Positions 17,109 through 25,114 of a DNA stretch of 64,000 bases are shown here, piece by piece. A program made the position numbers and the translations under genes. Below the pieces are notes generated by a model. The model made no database searches and had not been told where the DNA came from. It worked only from the letters and a program-made list of their open reading frames with translations. The first letter of the stretch is position 1. Every line of letters begins with the position of its first letter. Source of the DNA: Pedobacter sp. W3I1 (GTDB taxonomy: Bacteria > Bacteroidota > Bacteroidia > Sphingobacteriales > Sphingobacteriaceae); NCBI RefSeq assembly GCF_030816015.1, contig NZ_JAUSXN010000001.1:1674001-1738000 (forward strand), written 5' to 3'.

Positions 17109-17741
17109 ATGTTACACTTCAATCAATTTGAAAAATCTTATTTCAATCATCTTGTTTTAAAGATAGATAATATTAAAATTCCCGAAGGCATTTTCTGGAT
17201 AAAAGGAAGTAACGGCTCAGGGAAAAGTACCTTATTGAAAACAATTGCAGGAATACTGTCTTTTGAAGGAGATATTTCCATAGGTACTGTCTATTTAAAA
17301 AATCATGGCGTTTCCTATCGCAAGCTTGTAAACTTCGCTGAAGCAGAGCCTCTATACCCTGAGTTTTTAACCGGATTTGAAATGGTTGATCTTTTCGCTA
17401 AAGCAAAAGGAGTTGTTTCGGGTCAGGGAGAGGGTTTAATAAATGAAATGGGAATGACGTCTTACATTCATAACCCATTGGGTTCATATTCAAGCGGAAT
17501 GCTTAAAAAATTGTCGTTGGTTTTAGCTTTTTTAGGGCAGCCCAAATTGATCTTATTAGACGAGCCTTTAAATACAATCGATGTAGAATCTTTAGAAATA
17601 TTATACCGTTGGATCAGTGAGAAACACCAAAATGAAAAAATCAGTTTTTTACTATCCTCACATCAGCCATTGGATGTGGAAAAATTGCCCGGACTTAAAC
17701 AGATCAATATCGAAGATAAAAAATTAACGCTAAATTTTTAA
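17109..17741 (+). CDS. ABC transporter ATP-binding protein
   Basis: A 210-residue ATPase. Walker A is GSNGSGKST (33-41), the signature region SYSSGMLKKLS, Walker B LILLDEP, and the switch histidine is in SSHQP. A weak promoter-like TAACTTTT lies at 17068-17075. The stop and the next start overlap as TAATG, so ATPase and permease are translationally coupled. The pair probably exports a hydrophobic or peptide substrate, which is unknown. Confidence 0.88.
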   Translation: MLHFNQFEKSYFNHLVLKIDNIKIPEGIFWIKGSNGSGKSTLLKTIAGILSFEGDISIGTVYLKNHGVSYRKLVNFAEAEPLYPEFLTGFEMVDLFAKAKGVVSGQGEGLINEMGMTSYIHNPLGSYSSGMLKKLSLVLAFLGQPKLILLDEPLNTIDVESLEILYRWISEKHQNEKISFLLSSHQPLDVEKLPGLKQINIEDKKLTLNF

Positions 17742-18508
17742 TGGTTTCACTTTCAAACGCTGCCTTAAGAAAAATATTTGTTGATGGTTTTTACCGTACC
17801 CACGCAGGTATGTTGGTATTCATCTTTGTGATATTGATGAGTTATTGTTTGTTTATCAATACCCTGGGTACGGTTCGGCCAGATCAGATTGATTTCTGGC
17901 AGTTTTTCTTTACCATTAGTTTGGTGAGTAATCCACTAATGATGACTTTCTATCTTATAGGCAGTTCGTTATATGCCTACAAGAGCTTAAAATATGTTTT
18001 GAGTCAGCTTGCTTTGCCCCAGCAGGAGTTTTTATATTATAGTTTCACCTCGTCAACCAAAAAACAACAGTTTGTGGTCTGGTGTGCGGTGCAAAGCTGC
18101 ATATTTATCCCTGTATTGTGTTATACGCTGTACGCCATAACCATTGGAATTGTATTTGGGTATTATCTTATTTCTACTGGGATCTTGCTATTTCAGGTTC
18201 TTTTGATTGTGATCAGTGCTTATATCTGTTTAAAAGAAAATAATCGTTTAATCGAGACCAATAAACCAAATTGGTTGATCAGGATCTGCGGAAAATGGAA
18301 CAAACCAGTTTTCTTGTTGTATACTTTTCAGGTTTTCAATCAATCGAAGTTGGCTTATGTGCTCACAAAACTGCTTTCGTGGGTGTTGATTTCAAGTGTG
18401 TTTTTGGTTTTTACTGATCTTAAAGATGATTCAAGATTATTGATGCTCATTACATCATGTATTGTAGTTGCACATATAGTGCTTATTTATCAGGAAAAAA
18501 ATTTTTAA
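17741..18508 (+). CDS. ABC transporter permease, N-terminal part (likely frameshifted)
   Basis: A 255-residue membrane protein with about six helices, read from the ATG that overlaps the ATPase stop. It ends abruptly after VLIYQEKNF in an A7-T5 tract (18495-18506). Skipping one base there gives an open continuation, YQEKIFNNRYLSFLLNFPF, into the next frame, yielding one protein of about 376 residues. The N-terminal part alone lacks the last helices expected of such a permease. Possible causes are a real indel, a sequencing error or +1 frameshifting at TTT-TAA. Confidence 0.75.
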   Translation: MVSLSNAALRKIFVDGFYRTHAGMLVFIFVILMSYCLFINTLGTVRPDQIDFWQFFFTISLVSNPLMMTFYLIGSSLYAYKSLKYVLSQLALPQQEFLYYSFTSSTKKQQFVVWCAVQSCIFIPVLCYTLYAITIGIVFGYYLISTGILLFQVLLIVISAYICLKENNRLIETNKPNWLIRICGKWNKPVFLLYTFQVFNQSKLAYVLTKLLSWVLISSVFLVFTDLKDDSRLLMLITSCIVVAHIVLIYQEKNF

Positions 18509-18518
18509 TAACAGGTAC

Positions 18519-18872
18519 TTGTCCTTTTTGCTAAATTTTCCTTTTACTAAGGAAAAAGTGTTTTTTAGCTTCTGTTTAAACTATCTAATTTTATTATTGC
18601 CCGAAATCTGTTGGATATTTACCAACTTCGGTATTTTAATATTACTTGAGTTAATGGCATTTTCCTTTTCTGTAATATTGCTGTTCAGAAGTTTGCTGCT
18701 ATTGAATTCAATAGAGATTAAAGGCTTTTTGATAAGGGTTTTTTGTTTGTTTTTCCTTTTTTATGTGTTCATCATGTTTGGCTTCGGGTTAATCCTAATT
18801 CCATTGGATGTTATTGTTGCCTGGATAGTGTTCAGGAGAAATTATTTGAATGATAACTGCAGTGGTATCTGA
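18519..18872 (+). CDS. ABC transporter permease, C-terminal part
   Basis: A 117-residue frame with three to four membrane helices (NYLILLLPEICWIFTNFGIL and FCLFFLFYVFIMFGFGLIL). Its only start is a TTG 10 bases after the previous stop, with no good ribosome site. It is best read as the end of the upstream permease after a one-base shift. The SFLLNFPFTKEKVFF segment joins naturally to the preceding IYQEK. Confidence 0.65.
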   Translation: MSFLLNFPFTKEKVFFSFCLNYLILLLPEICWIFTNFGILILLELMAFSFSVILLFRSLLLLNSIEIKGFLIRVFCLFFLFYVFIMFGFGLILIPLDVIVAWIVFRRNYLNDNCSGI

Positions 18873-18985
18873 TGCAAAGGTGTACCTACTATGGTCGTCA
18901 AGTTAAGATCAGTTCCAAGGTATCGTCATTCCCAGAGCGGAGTTTTAGAAAAAAACAAAGGAGCTTAATGACAGGTAAGATAAAT

Positions 18986-19067
18986 CGTCATCTCGACCGC
19001 AGTGGAGAGATCTTTTAAACATAGTCCAAAGATCTCTCCACTACGCGTTGCTCCGGTCGAGATGACG
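18986..19067. repeat. Palindromic repeat with TCATCTCGAC ends, copy 2
   Basis: CGTCATCTCGACCG and CGGTCGAGATGACG are exact complements. Inside, AGTGGAGAGATCTTT pairs with AAAGATCTCTCCACT. The element is about 82 bases long, and a diverged copy lies at 15517-15600. Confidence 0.75.
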
Positions 19068-19160
19068 CCGATTTTTAGTATCTGTCATTGGTAACTCGAT
19101 TGGGAATCGTAATGAGACAAGCTTTAAGATTCCCGCCTGCGCGAGAATTTTAGATTACTT

Positions 19161-19520
19161 TTAAATATTCGAAAACAAAAAGTTTAATCTGGTAAGCTCT
19201 GTTTTTATCTGATTCATACCAATTAAACCACCCGACATACCACTCGATCGTTGAAAAACATTTACCGTAAGTTCGTTTTCAGCATTTGGTGACATGGTTA
19301 CACTAAATTTATAATAGGTTGCAAATGCGCCTAATAAAAGCCGTTTTGTTCGGCTGCCTTTCTCTAAAATTAAATTTCCATATTGATGGTCGAAAACTTT
19401 ATAACCTTGTTGTTCCATGAGGTCAGTAATTTTTTTAGTCATTTCTTCGATAGAAATTTCTTTGTATAAATTCGAAATCAATCCGTCAACAGTTTGCAGG
19501 TTTTTTATAAAATGTGCCAT
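19161..19520 (-). CDS. Conserved-looking hypothetical protein
   Basis: A 119-residue soluble protein of unknown function. An N-terminal helix-rich part (VDGLISNLYKEISIEEMTKK) is followed by strands (YGNLILEKGSRTKRLLLGAFATYYKF) and a Gly/Ser-rich turn (RSSGMSGGLIGM). No signal peptide or catalytic motif is seen. It follows dacB on the same strand after 20 bases, so the two are probably cotranscribed. Confidence 0.6.
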   Translation of the reverse strand: MAHFIKNLQTVDGLISNLYKEISIEEMTKKITDLMEQQGYKVFDHQYGNLILEKGSRTKRLLLGAFATYYKFSVTMSPNAENELTVNVFQRSSGMSGGLIGMNQIKTELTRLNFLFSNI

Positions 19521-19540
19521 ATTTTTTATATCAATTGGTT

Positions 19541-20950
19541 TTATTTAAGTTCATCTAATACTTTAAACAGTTTTTTATTAATTCCGCTCCCGTTATAATT
19601 GTTGATGTTGATTACCACCACATATTTATTCCCAGCTGTATCTGTATGGTAACCGGCAAATGCCGAAACATCATTTATCGTTCCACTTTTAATTTTCATG
19701 CCATTGTATTCGGGCAAAGCTTGGTAAAAATCTGGAAACCAGTTTTCCTTTTGGATCTGGAAAAGTACACTCGCCATTGCCGAAGTAGTTATTCTATCAC
19801 CAGGAGAAAGTCCGCTGCCATCGATAATGTTTAATGCTGTTTTATCAATGCCTTTATCTGCCCAGAAATTGATTTCTGTTTCGGCTCCTTTGCTTGTTGT
19901 GGCTGCCTTGCCCGATTTTATCGCAATGGTTTTTAAAAGTGTTTCACCGTACAGGTTAATGCTCTTTTTTAAAAACCAATAAGTGATTTCGCTTAAATTG
20001 GGTGAGCTTATGGTGCTTATCTTTTGTGTCACCGAAGGAATTACCTGACTGTTTAGTACCATTAACCGGGCTGTAGTGGCTTGTTGGCTTGCAGGAATTC
20101 CTAACCTTTTCAAAGTATCCTGCAAACGGTAGGCACAGTCAAAAGCAGGGTCGGGGGTAGCGACTGAAATCCCTGATTTTGCAATGCCCATGCCCCAGCT
20201 GCCACGGATATAAGCGGTATTGCTATAAGGAGGCAAGAAAGCATAAGCACGATCTCCAGATCCAGCATTGCCAGTTTTCAGTTCATTTACCAGCTGCAAA
20301 TAAGGAGTAGCTGGAACTGTTTTTACAATTTTAACTTCATCCGATGTACTACTTCCAGGTTTTAAATGGATGTCGAATTGATTTTCGCGCCAGGTTAAGC
20401 CAGATGTTCCGGCACCATAATAATTGCCGATATCCTGCCAAACCCAACCTTCCGGTGTGGTTTGTGTACCGAAAACACGGTCATCACCAATTACCATACC
20501 TTCAATTTTTTTAATTCCTGCCGATTTTATTGCAGCTACCCATTGCGTTAAAACAGCATTTTCTTTGTTCTGATAACGCCATGATCCCAATGTTGGATCG
20601 CCACTGCCAATAATAATTAGGTTTCCTTTTAATGTTCCTTCTGTAGTGATTGTTCCGGTATAAGCGAGTGTAGTTTGAAATTGAAAATCTTTTCCTAAAA
20701 TACTGAAAGCAGTGGCTGCAGTAATGGTTTTTAATGTTGAAGCGGTAGCCAGGCCAATTTGCTCGTTTTTGGCAAATAATATTTTTCCGGTATTGGCATC
20801 TAAAACACAAAGTGAAGCAATGGCATGTTTTGCCTGTTCATCATTTAATAAATTATTAAAGGCTTTTTCGAGGTTCTGAATTCGGTTTTGGGCAATTGTA
20901 ATGTTTGCAGCAAAAACTAGAAGCAATAGGGAATATATTTTTAATCGCAT
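19541..20950 (-). CDS. dacB: D-alanyl-D-alanine carboxypeptidase/endopeptidase (PBP4)
   Basis: A 469-residue periplasmic penicillin-binding protein of the S13 family. A signal peptide (to ITIAQ) precedes the active-site motif STLK (Ser71, Lys74). SIN (in KKSINLYGETLLK) and KSG (in KIKSGTINDVSAFAGY) stand for the second and third motifs. The inserted middle domain typical of PBP4 (about 95-280) is present. The enzyme trims and cleaves peptidoglycan crosslinks. TATCTTTG 26 bases upstream is a likely promoter. Confidence 0.92.
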   Translation of the reverse strand: MRLKIYSLLLLVFAANITIAQNRIQNLEKAFNNLLNDEQAKHAIASLCVLDANTGKILFAKNEQIGLATASTLKTITAATAFSILGKDFQFQTTLAYTGTITTEGTLKGNLIIIGSGDPTLGSWRYQNKENAVLTQWVAAIKSAGIKKIEGMVIGDDRVFGTQTTPEGWVWQDIGNYYGAGTSGLTWRENQFDIHLKPGSSTSDEVKIVKTVPATPYLQLVNELKTGNAGSGDRAYAFLPPYSNTAYIRGSWGMGIAKSGISVATPDPAFDCAYRLQDTLKRLGIPASQQATTARLMVLNSQVIPSVTQKISTISSPNLSEITYWFLKKSINLYGETLLKTIAIKSGKAATTSKGAETEINFWADKGIDKTALNIIDGSGLSPGDRITTSAMASVLFQIQKENWFPDFYQALPEYNGMKIKSGTINDVSAFAGYHTDTAGNKYVVVININNYNGSGINKKLFKVLDELK

Positions 20951-20975
20951 AGAGATTTTATCCGTTGAAGATTAA

Positions 20976-20983
20976 CAAAGATA
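20976..20983 (-). promoter_or_regulatory. Bacteroidota -7 box upstream of dacB
   Basis: TATCTTTG on the minus strand fits TAnnTTTG, about 26 bases before the dacB start. Confidence 0.55.
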
Positions 20984-21062
20984 AAATTAAAAGGCTAATC
21001 ACTAATTTATATATAATTTAGTGATTATAATCCCTGAATTATATGTTTATGATTTGTGCAGT

Positions 21063-21680
21063 TTATCCATTAAACAGTTTGTTACGATTAATTTCTTTTC
21101 CCTGCCTTAGCTTTACTGCATGATAGATGGTAGGTACATCATTGGTCCATTTTTTCAGGGTGAACACAATGGCAAGGATCTCCACTCGTGTTGCCAGACC
21201 AATCCAAAGGCAAAGTTCAAATAACACAACCGATTCGCAATGCACTATAATTTCGACTAAGGTTGAGAACAAAACTAAGGTCCAAATTTTAGCACCAATA
21301 GAATGCGTAGCAATCTCCTTCTTAAATTTTATATAACTTAATATATAGGTTGAAACTTCAAAAGTGCCAAGAACAATTAATTTTATCAGGTTAGCTTTGA
21401 AAAAATCAGGACATTGAATATAAGTGGCAACAGCGACCGAAATAAAAAAGACCTGGTCAACGCCGGAATCTAAACGGCGTAATTTTTCAGAAGAGATATT
21501 GAGTTTTCTGGCGATTATTCCATCAAAAATATCGGTTAATAAACCAATGGATAACAAGGTTATCGCTATAAAGGAATAGTGATTGACATGGGAAATGCTT
21601 AATAAAATTATTCCGAAACCAATCAGTAATCTGGAGTAAATTAAAGCAATGGGGACATGTTTCATGATTGGAGAGCGCAT
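21063..21680 (-). CDS. CDP-alcohol phosphatidyltransferase family protein
   Basis: A 205-residue integral membrane enzyme with about six helices. The family motif appears as DIFDGIIARKL, then LDSGVD with correct spacing, giving all four aspartates. The Gly normally found four residues before the third Asp is Leu. The product could be phosphatidylglycerol phosphate or another phospholipid. The first ATG lies two bases after the asd terminator hairpin, so the ATG at 21665 (MKHVPIALIYSRLL) may be the real start. Confidence 0.8.
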   Translation of the reverse strand: MRSPIMKHVPIALIYSRLLIGFGIILLSISHVNHYSFIAITLLSIGLLTDIFDGIIARKLNISSEKLRRLDSGVDQVFFISVAVATYIQCPDFFKANLIKLIVLGTFEVSTYILSYIKFKKEIATHSIGAKIWTLVLFSTLVEIIVHCESVVLFELCLWIGLATRVEILAIVFTLKKWTNDVPTIYHAVKLRQGKEINRNKLFNG

Positions 21681-21682
21681 AA

Positions 21683-21708
21683 AAAAGCCCCGATAAATCG
21701 AGGCTTTT
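21683..21708 (-). terminator. Terminator of asd
   Basis: AAAAGCCCCGAT and ATCGAGGCTTTT form a 12-bp stem with one mismatch around an AA loop. A T tract follows on the minus strand, 16 bases after the asd stop. Confidence 0.8.
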
Positions 21709-21723
21709 GTTTAAATTTATTGA

Positions 21724-22713
21724 TTAAACCAATTCTTTCTGAATCAGATATTCGGCAATTTGAACGGCATTGGTTGCAGCGCCCTTGCGTAAGTTATCGG
21801 CAACAATCCAAAGGTTTAATGCTTTAGGTGCCGATTCATCTCTACGGATACGGCCTACAAAAACCTCATCTTTTTCATGTGCATCTTTTGGCATTGGATA
21901 TTTTAAGTTGGCAACATCATCAACAACGATTATGCCAGGTGACTTTTCTAAAATACTACGCACCTCAGCTAAATCGAAATCATTTTCGAACTCGATATTT
22001 ACCGATTCTGAATGACCACCCATAACCGGGATACGAACTGTAGTGGCGGTAACTTTAATGCTATCATCGCTCATGATTTTGTTCGTTTCCTTAACCATTT
22101 TCATTTCTTCTTTGGTATATCCATTTTCCATGAAAACATCAATATGAGGAAGTACGTTTAAGTCAATTTCGTATGGATAAGCTTTCGGTCCATCAATACC
22201 TTTACGCTCGTTCATTAACTGCTCAACCGCTTTAACACCTGTACCGGTAACCGATTGATAAGTAGAAACCACAACACGTTTAATTTTGTATTTATCGTGC
22301 AAAGGTTTTAAAACCACAACCATTTGAATGGTAGAACAGTTTGGGTTAGCAATGATTTTGTTATCGATAGAAAGCTCGTGTGCATTAACTTCTGGTACAA
22401 TTAATTTAATTGCAGGATCCATTCTCCATGCAGAAGAGTTATCGATAACGGTTGTTCCGGCTTCTTTAAAACGTGGCGCATGCTCCAATGAAGTATTTCC
22501 GCCTGCAGAAAACAAAGCGATATCAGGTTTCATGCTGATTGCAGTATCCATGCTAACAATTGGGAACTTCTTACCCTTAAAAGTAATCTCCTTACCAACA
22601 CTCTTTTCTGATGCTACGGGAATCAACTCTGTTAAAGGGAAATTTCTTTCCTCCAATACTTTTAACATGACAGTGCCTACCAATCCGGTGGCACCTACTA
22701 CTGCTACTTTCAT
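21724..22713 (-). CDS. asd: Aspartate-semialdehyde dehydrogenase
   Basis: A 329-residue cytoplasmic enzyme of lysine, methionine and threonine synthesis. It reduces aspartyl phosphate to the semialdehyde with NADPH. The dinucleotide motif GATGLVG (8-14), the nucleophile Cys126 in NPNCSTIQ, and VRIPVMGGHSESV with the catalytic histidine are all present. Length and order are normal for the family. It has its own terminator. Confidence 0.95.
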   Translation of the reverse strand: MKVAVVGATGLVGTVMLKVLEERNFPLTELIPVASEKSVGKEITFKGKKFPIVSMDTAISMKPDIALFSAGGNTSLEHAPRFKEAGTTVIDNSSAWRMDPAIKLIVPEVNAHELSIDNKIIANPNCSTIQMVVVLKPLHDKYKIKRVVVSTYQSVTGTGVKAVEQLMNERKGIDGPKAYPYEIDLNVLPHIDVFMENGYTKEEMKMVKETNKIMSDDSIKVTATTVRIPVMGGHSESVNIEFENDFDLAEVRSILEKSPGIIVVDDVANLKYPMPKDAHEKDEVFVGRIRRDESAPKALNLWIVADNLRKGAATNAVQIAEYLIQKELV

Positions 22714-22988
22714 TTTAATTTTTAATTATATTATTAAACATTTGATATAAGCCCAAATATGCTAAAAATTAAGCTTATATCTCCATTGTTACCAATTAAA
22801 TTTGCTTTTAATATTTAAAATCTTAGTTTTTCAATAGAAAATAGGGTGAGAAAGATTAGGTGTAATTCGATTTAGTTGATCTTGATACATACTAGTAAGA
22901 AATTATTTGACTTGTTTTTTGGAAAGCAGGTTCCTGTTCATATCGGTTACGAAAGCCCTGCTCTCACTATAATCTTTTTAAACAACAA

Positions 22989-23054
22989 CTGTCATGCTGA
23001 GGTACGAAGCATCTGTTTCATTGGTTGCAAATGCTTCGTACCTCAGCATGACAG
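22989..23054. repeat. Long palindrome with a perfect 24-bp stem
   Basis: The arms 22989-23012 and 23031-23054 are exact complements (outer part CTGTCATGCTGAGGTACGAA) around an 18-base loop. The CATGCTGAG core resembles the dispersed repeats that contain GTCATGCTGA elsewhere in the window. Confidence 0.8.
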
Positions 23055-23160
23055 CAAAATTTATAGTTACTGCAATTAAAAAGTATTGCCGTTCTATCAG
23101 GTTTAAATAACCTAAGTTAGCCGTTATAACATAAAGAATTTTTTTTAGTGTAATAAATCC

Positions 23161-23260
23161 GCGTTAGGGATTGTAAGGGTTCAGTGCCAATTTTTTATTG
23201 GTACCGGAGCAAAGCGGAGCCCTGAAAAGCCCGACCCTTGCGTAGCTTGGGTAACGCCCA
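23161..23260 (+). ncRNA. Structured intergenic element, copy 2
   Basis: GCGTTA (23161-23166) pairs with TAACGC (23252-23257). Inside, AGGGTTCAG can pair with CTGAA and GACCCT parts, and CCAAT/ATTGG forms a hairpin. GGAGC repeats flank a short loop. The AGCCCGACCC segment and the GGGATTGTAAGGG start resemble the element at 4641-4715. A stable RNA is possible; no promoter or function is evident. Confidence 0.4.
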
Positions 23261-23299
23261 TATCAGTTTGCAATTTACAGTTTGCAATTCTTTTTTTTA

Positions 23300-23330
23300 C
23301 AAACCTCGCAATTTTAAACTGCGAGGTTTG
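23300..23330. repeat. 11-bp hairpin after the TIM-barrel gene
   Basis: CAAACCTCGCA and TGCGAGGTTTG are exact complements around a 9-base loop, just past the stop of the minus-strand gene. On that strand no T tract follows, so a terminator role is uncertain. Confidence 0.5.
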
Positions 23331-23338
23331 GATAAGTT

Positions 23339-24208
23339 TTAAATCAAATTGGCTTTAATATAATCGCAGCTTGTTTTGATTGAACCAACAGGATCTGGTT
23401 GATAATTGGTTTCGTGCTCTACAAAGAAATGTTGCATGCCCGAAAGTTTTGCCTGGGCAAAAATGCTTTTAAAATCAATAGAACCTTTGCCAACTTCGGT
23501 ATTCCATTCTGGTTTGGCTTTGTCCATATCTTTAACATGCCACATTGGGAAACGGCCTGGATATTTTTTAAACAAAGCTAAAGGATCGTTACCCGAGCGT
23601 ACAACCCAGTATAAATCTAATTCGAAATTTACCAGGTTTTTATCGGTCTCGCTTAAGTACACATCGTAACCAGTGGTATCACCTAATTTCTTAAATTCGA
23701 AATCATGGTTGTGGTAGGCGAATTTTAAACCAGATGCTTTCGCAATTTCAGCAACCTTATTAAAATCATCAGCGGTTTTCTTAAAGGCATCTACACCTTT
23801 GCTTATATCTACATGCGCACCGGCAATGGTAAAGAATTTACCGCCAATGGCTGCTGAAGATTCGATATCGGCTTTTAACTTGTCGGTTTTTCCAGTTTTG
23901 GAGAATTCATCCATTCCGTAGTGGCCACTTGGTGCTTTTAAACCGTTCGCATTTAATAATGCTTTAAATTCTTTTGGTGTTAAACCCCAAAATTTTCCAT
24001 TAGAAAAACCATAAGTTTCAACTTCTTTGTACCCGGCCTGTGCCACTTTTTCGATAATGCCTTTTACATCTTTTGGCAGTTCATTACGTAAAGAGTACAA
24101 TTGTAAACCAACATTTTTATTTACCTTATCAAAGGCAAACGACGGAATTAACAATGCTGCCCCGGCAGCTAATCCTGCCTGTTTTAAGAATGTTCTTCTT
24201 GAATTCAT
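23339..24208 (-). CDS. Tat-exported sugar phosphate isomerase/epimerase-like TIM barrel
   Basis: A 289-residue xylose-isomerase-like TIM-barrel protein (AP endonuclease 2 fold). A twin-arginine signal, NSRRTFLKQAGLAAGAALL, indicates export of the folded, probably metal-bound protein. Fold marks are VGLQLYSLRNELPKDVKG, YKEVETYGFS, FAYHNHDFEF and FELDLYWVVRSGNDP. WHVKDMDK and FFVEHETNYQ carry likely metal-binding acidic and histidine residues. It is a close paralogue of the next gene (9 bases apart) and of 35030-35935. It is the last gene of a glycoside-oxidation-type locus. Confidence 0.85.
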   Translation of the reverse strand: MNSRRTFLKQAGLAAGAALLIPSFAFDKVNKNVGLQLYSLRNELPKDVKGIIEKVAQAGYKEVETYGFSNGKFWGLTPKEFKALLNANGLKAPSGHYGMDEFSKTGKTDKLKADIESSAAIGGKFFTIAGAHVDISKGVDAFKKTADDFNKVAEIAKASGLKFAYHNHDFEFKKLGDTTGYDVYLSETDKNLVNFELDLYWVVRSGNDPLALFKKYPGRFPMWHVKDMDKAKPEWNTEVGKGSIDFKSIFAQAKLSGMQHFFVEHETNYQPDPVGSIKTSCDYIKANLI

Positions 24209-24217
24209 CTCTTAAAT

Positions 24218-25114
24218 TTAAATAATTTCTTTTTTAATATATGCACAGCTTGCTGCAACAGATTCCATTGGATTTGGCTTGTAATTGGTTTCGTGCTCTA
24301 CAAAGAAGTGTTTCATGCCCGAAAGTTTTGCATCAGCAAAAATAGGTTTGAAATTAATAGAACCGGTTCCTACTTCAGCGTTTAGTGCCGGATCTGCTTT
24401 ATCCATATCTTTAACATGCCACATGGTAAAACGTCCTGGATTTTCTTTAAATAATTTAATCGGATCGTTTCCTGAGCGTACCACCCAATATAAATCAAGT
24501 TCAAAATCAACAAGATTTTTATCCGTTCCTTTTAACAGGATTTCGTAACCAGTGGTATCACCTTGTTTCTCGAATTCGAAGTTGTGGTTATGGTAAGCTA
24601 ACCTGATACCCGCTTCTTTAGCCAATTTTCCGGCTTCGTTAATTTTTACTGCAATTTTTTTGTAGTCCTCAGCACTTTTTCTGATGCTTTCATCTAACCA
24701 GGGAATGGTTACATATTCGCTTCCTAATACTTTAGCTGCTGCAATTGCTGCTTTTAATTCTTCCGTGTTTCCATCGGTTAAATAGCTACCTAAGCCGTAG
24801 TGACCGCTTGGTGCAGTTAATCCGTTGTCATCAAGCAATTTTTTAAATTCGGCTGGTGTTAAGCCCCAAAATTGATCCTTTATAGAAAAGCCATAAGTTT
24901 CAACTTCTTTGAAGCCAGCTTTAGCTACTTTAGCCAATGTTCCTTTTACATCTTTCGGCAGCTCATCTCTTAAAGAGTATAATTGCAGTCCAACTAATTT
25001 TTTATCAGTAGCCATACAAGCGAAGGATGGAACCAAAAGTGCTGCCGCTGCAGCCATACTTGTATTTAATATAAAATTTCTTCTTGATAACATAGGTTTA
25101 TTTTTAGATGTCAC
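24218..25114 (-). CDS. Tat-exported sugar phosphate isomerase/epimerase-like TIM barrel, paralogue
   Basis: A 298-residue paralogue of the preceding protein, sharing GLQLYSLR, ELPKDVKG, EVETYGFS, FELDLYWVVRSGNDP, WHVKDMDKA and FVEHETNY. A twin-arginine signal (LSRRNFILNTSMAAAAALL) is present. The ATG at 25114 overlaps the upstream gene by 11 bases; the ATG at 25093 (MLSRRNF) would avoid this and keep the signal. Tandem duplication is likely. Substrate unknown; a keto-sugar epimerase or lyase is plausible from context. Confidence 0.85.
   Translation of the reverse strand: MTSKNKPMLSRRNFILNTSMAAAAALLVPSFACMATDKKLVGLQLYSLRDELPKDVKGTLAKVAKAGFKEVETYGFSIKDQFWGLTPAEFKKLLDDNGLTAPSGHYGLGSYLTDGNTEELKAAIAAAKVLGSEYVTIPWLDESIRKSAEDYKKIAVKINEAGKLAKEAGIRLAYHNHNFEFEKQGDTTGYEILLKGTDKNLVDFELDLYWVVRSGNDPIKLFKENPGRFTMWHVKDMDKADPALNAEVGTGSINFKPIFADAKLSGMKHFFVEHETNYKPNPMESVAASCAYIKKEII

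Larger units (their letters stand above)
22714..23338. other. Intergenic region with several structured repeats, no gene
   Basis: About 620 bases without a credible gene. A 67-codon frame here (22876-23079) crosses a palindrome and is rejected. The region holds a long perfect palindrome (22989-23054), a structured element (23161-23260) and an 11-bp hairpin (23300-23330). Confidence 0.6.

Noticed and set aside
22876..23079. Plus-strand open frame of 67 codons
   Set aside because: It runs through the long palindrome at 22989-23054; the residues encoded by the two arms explain it.
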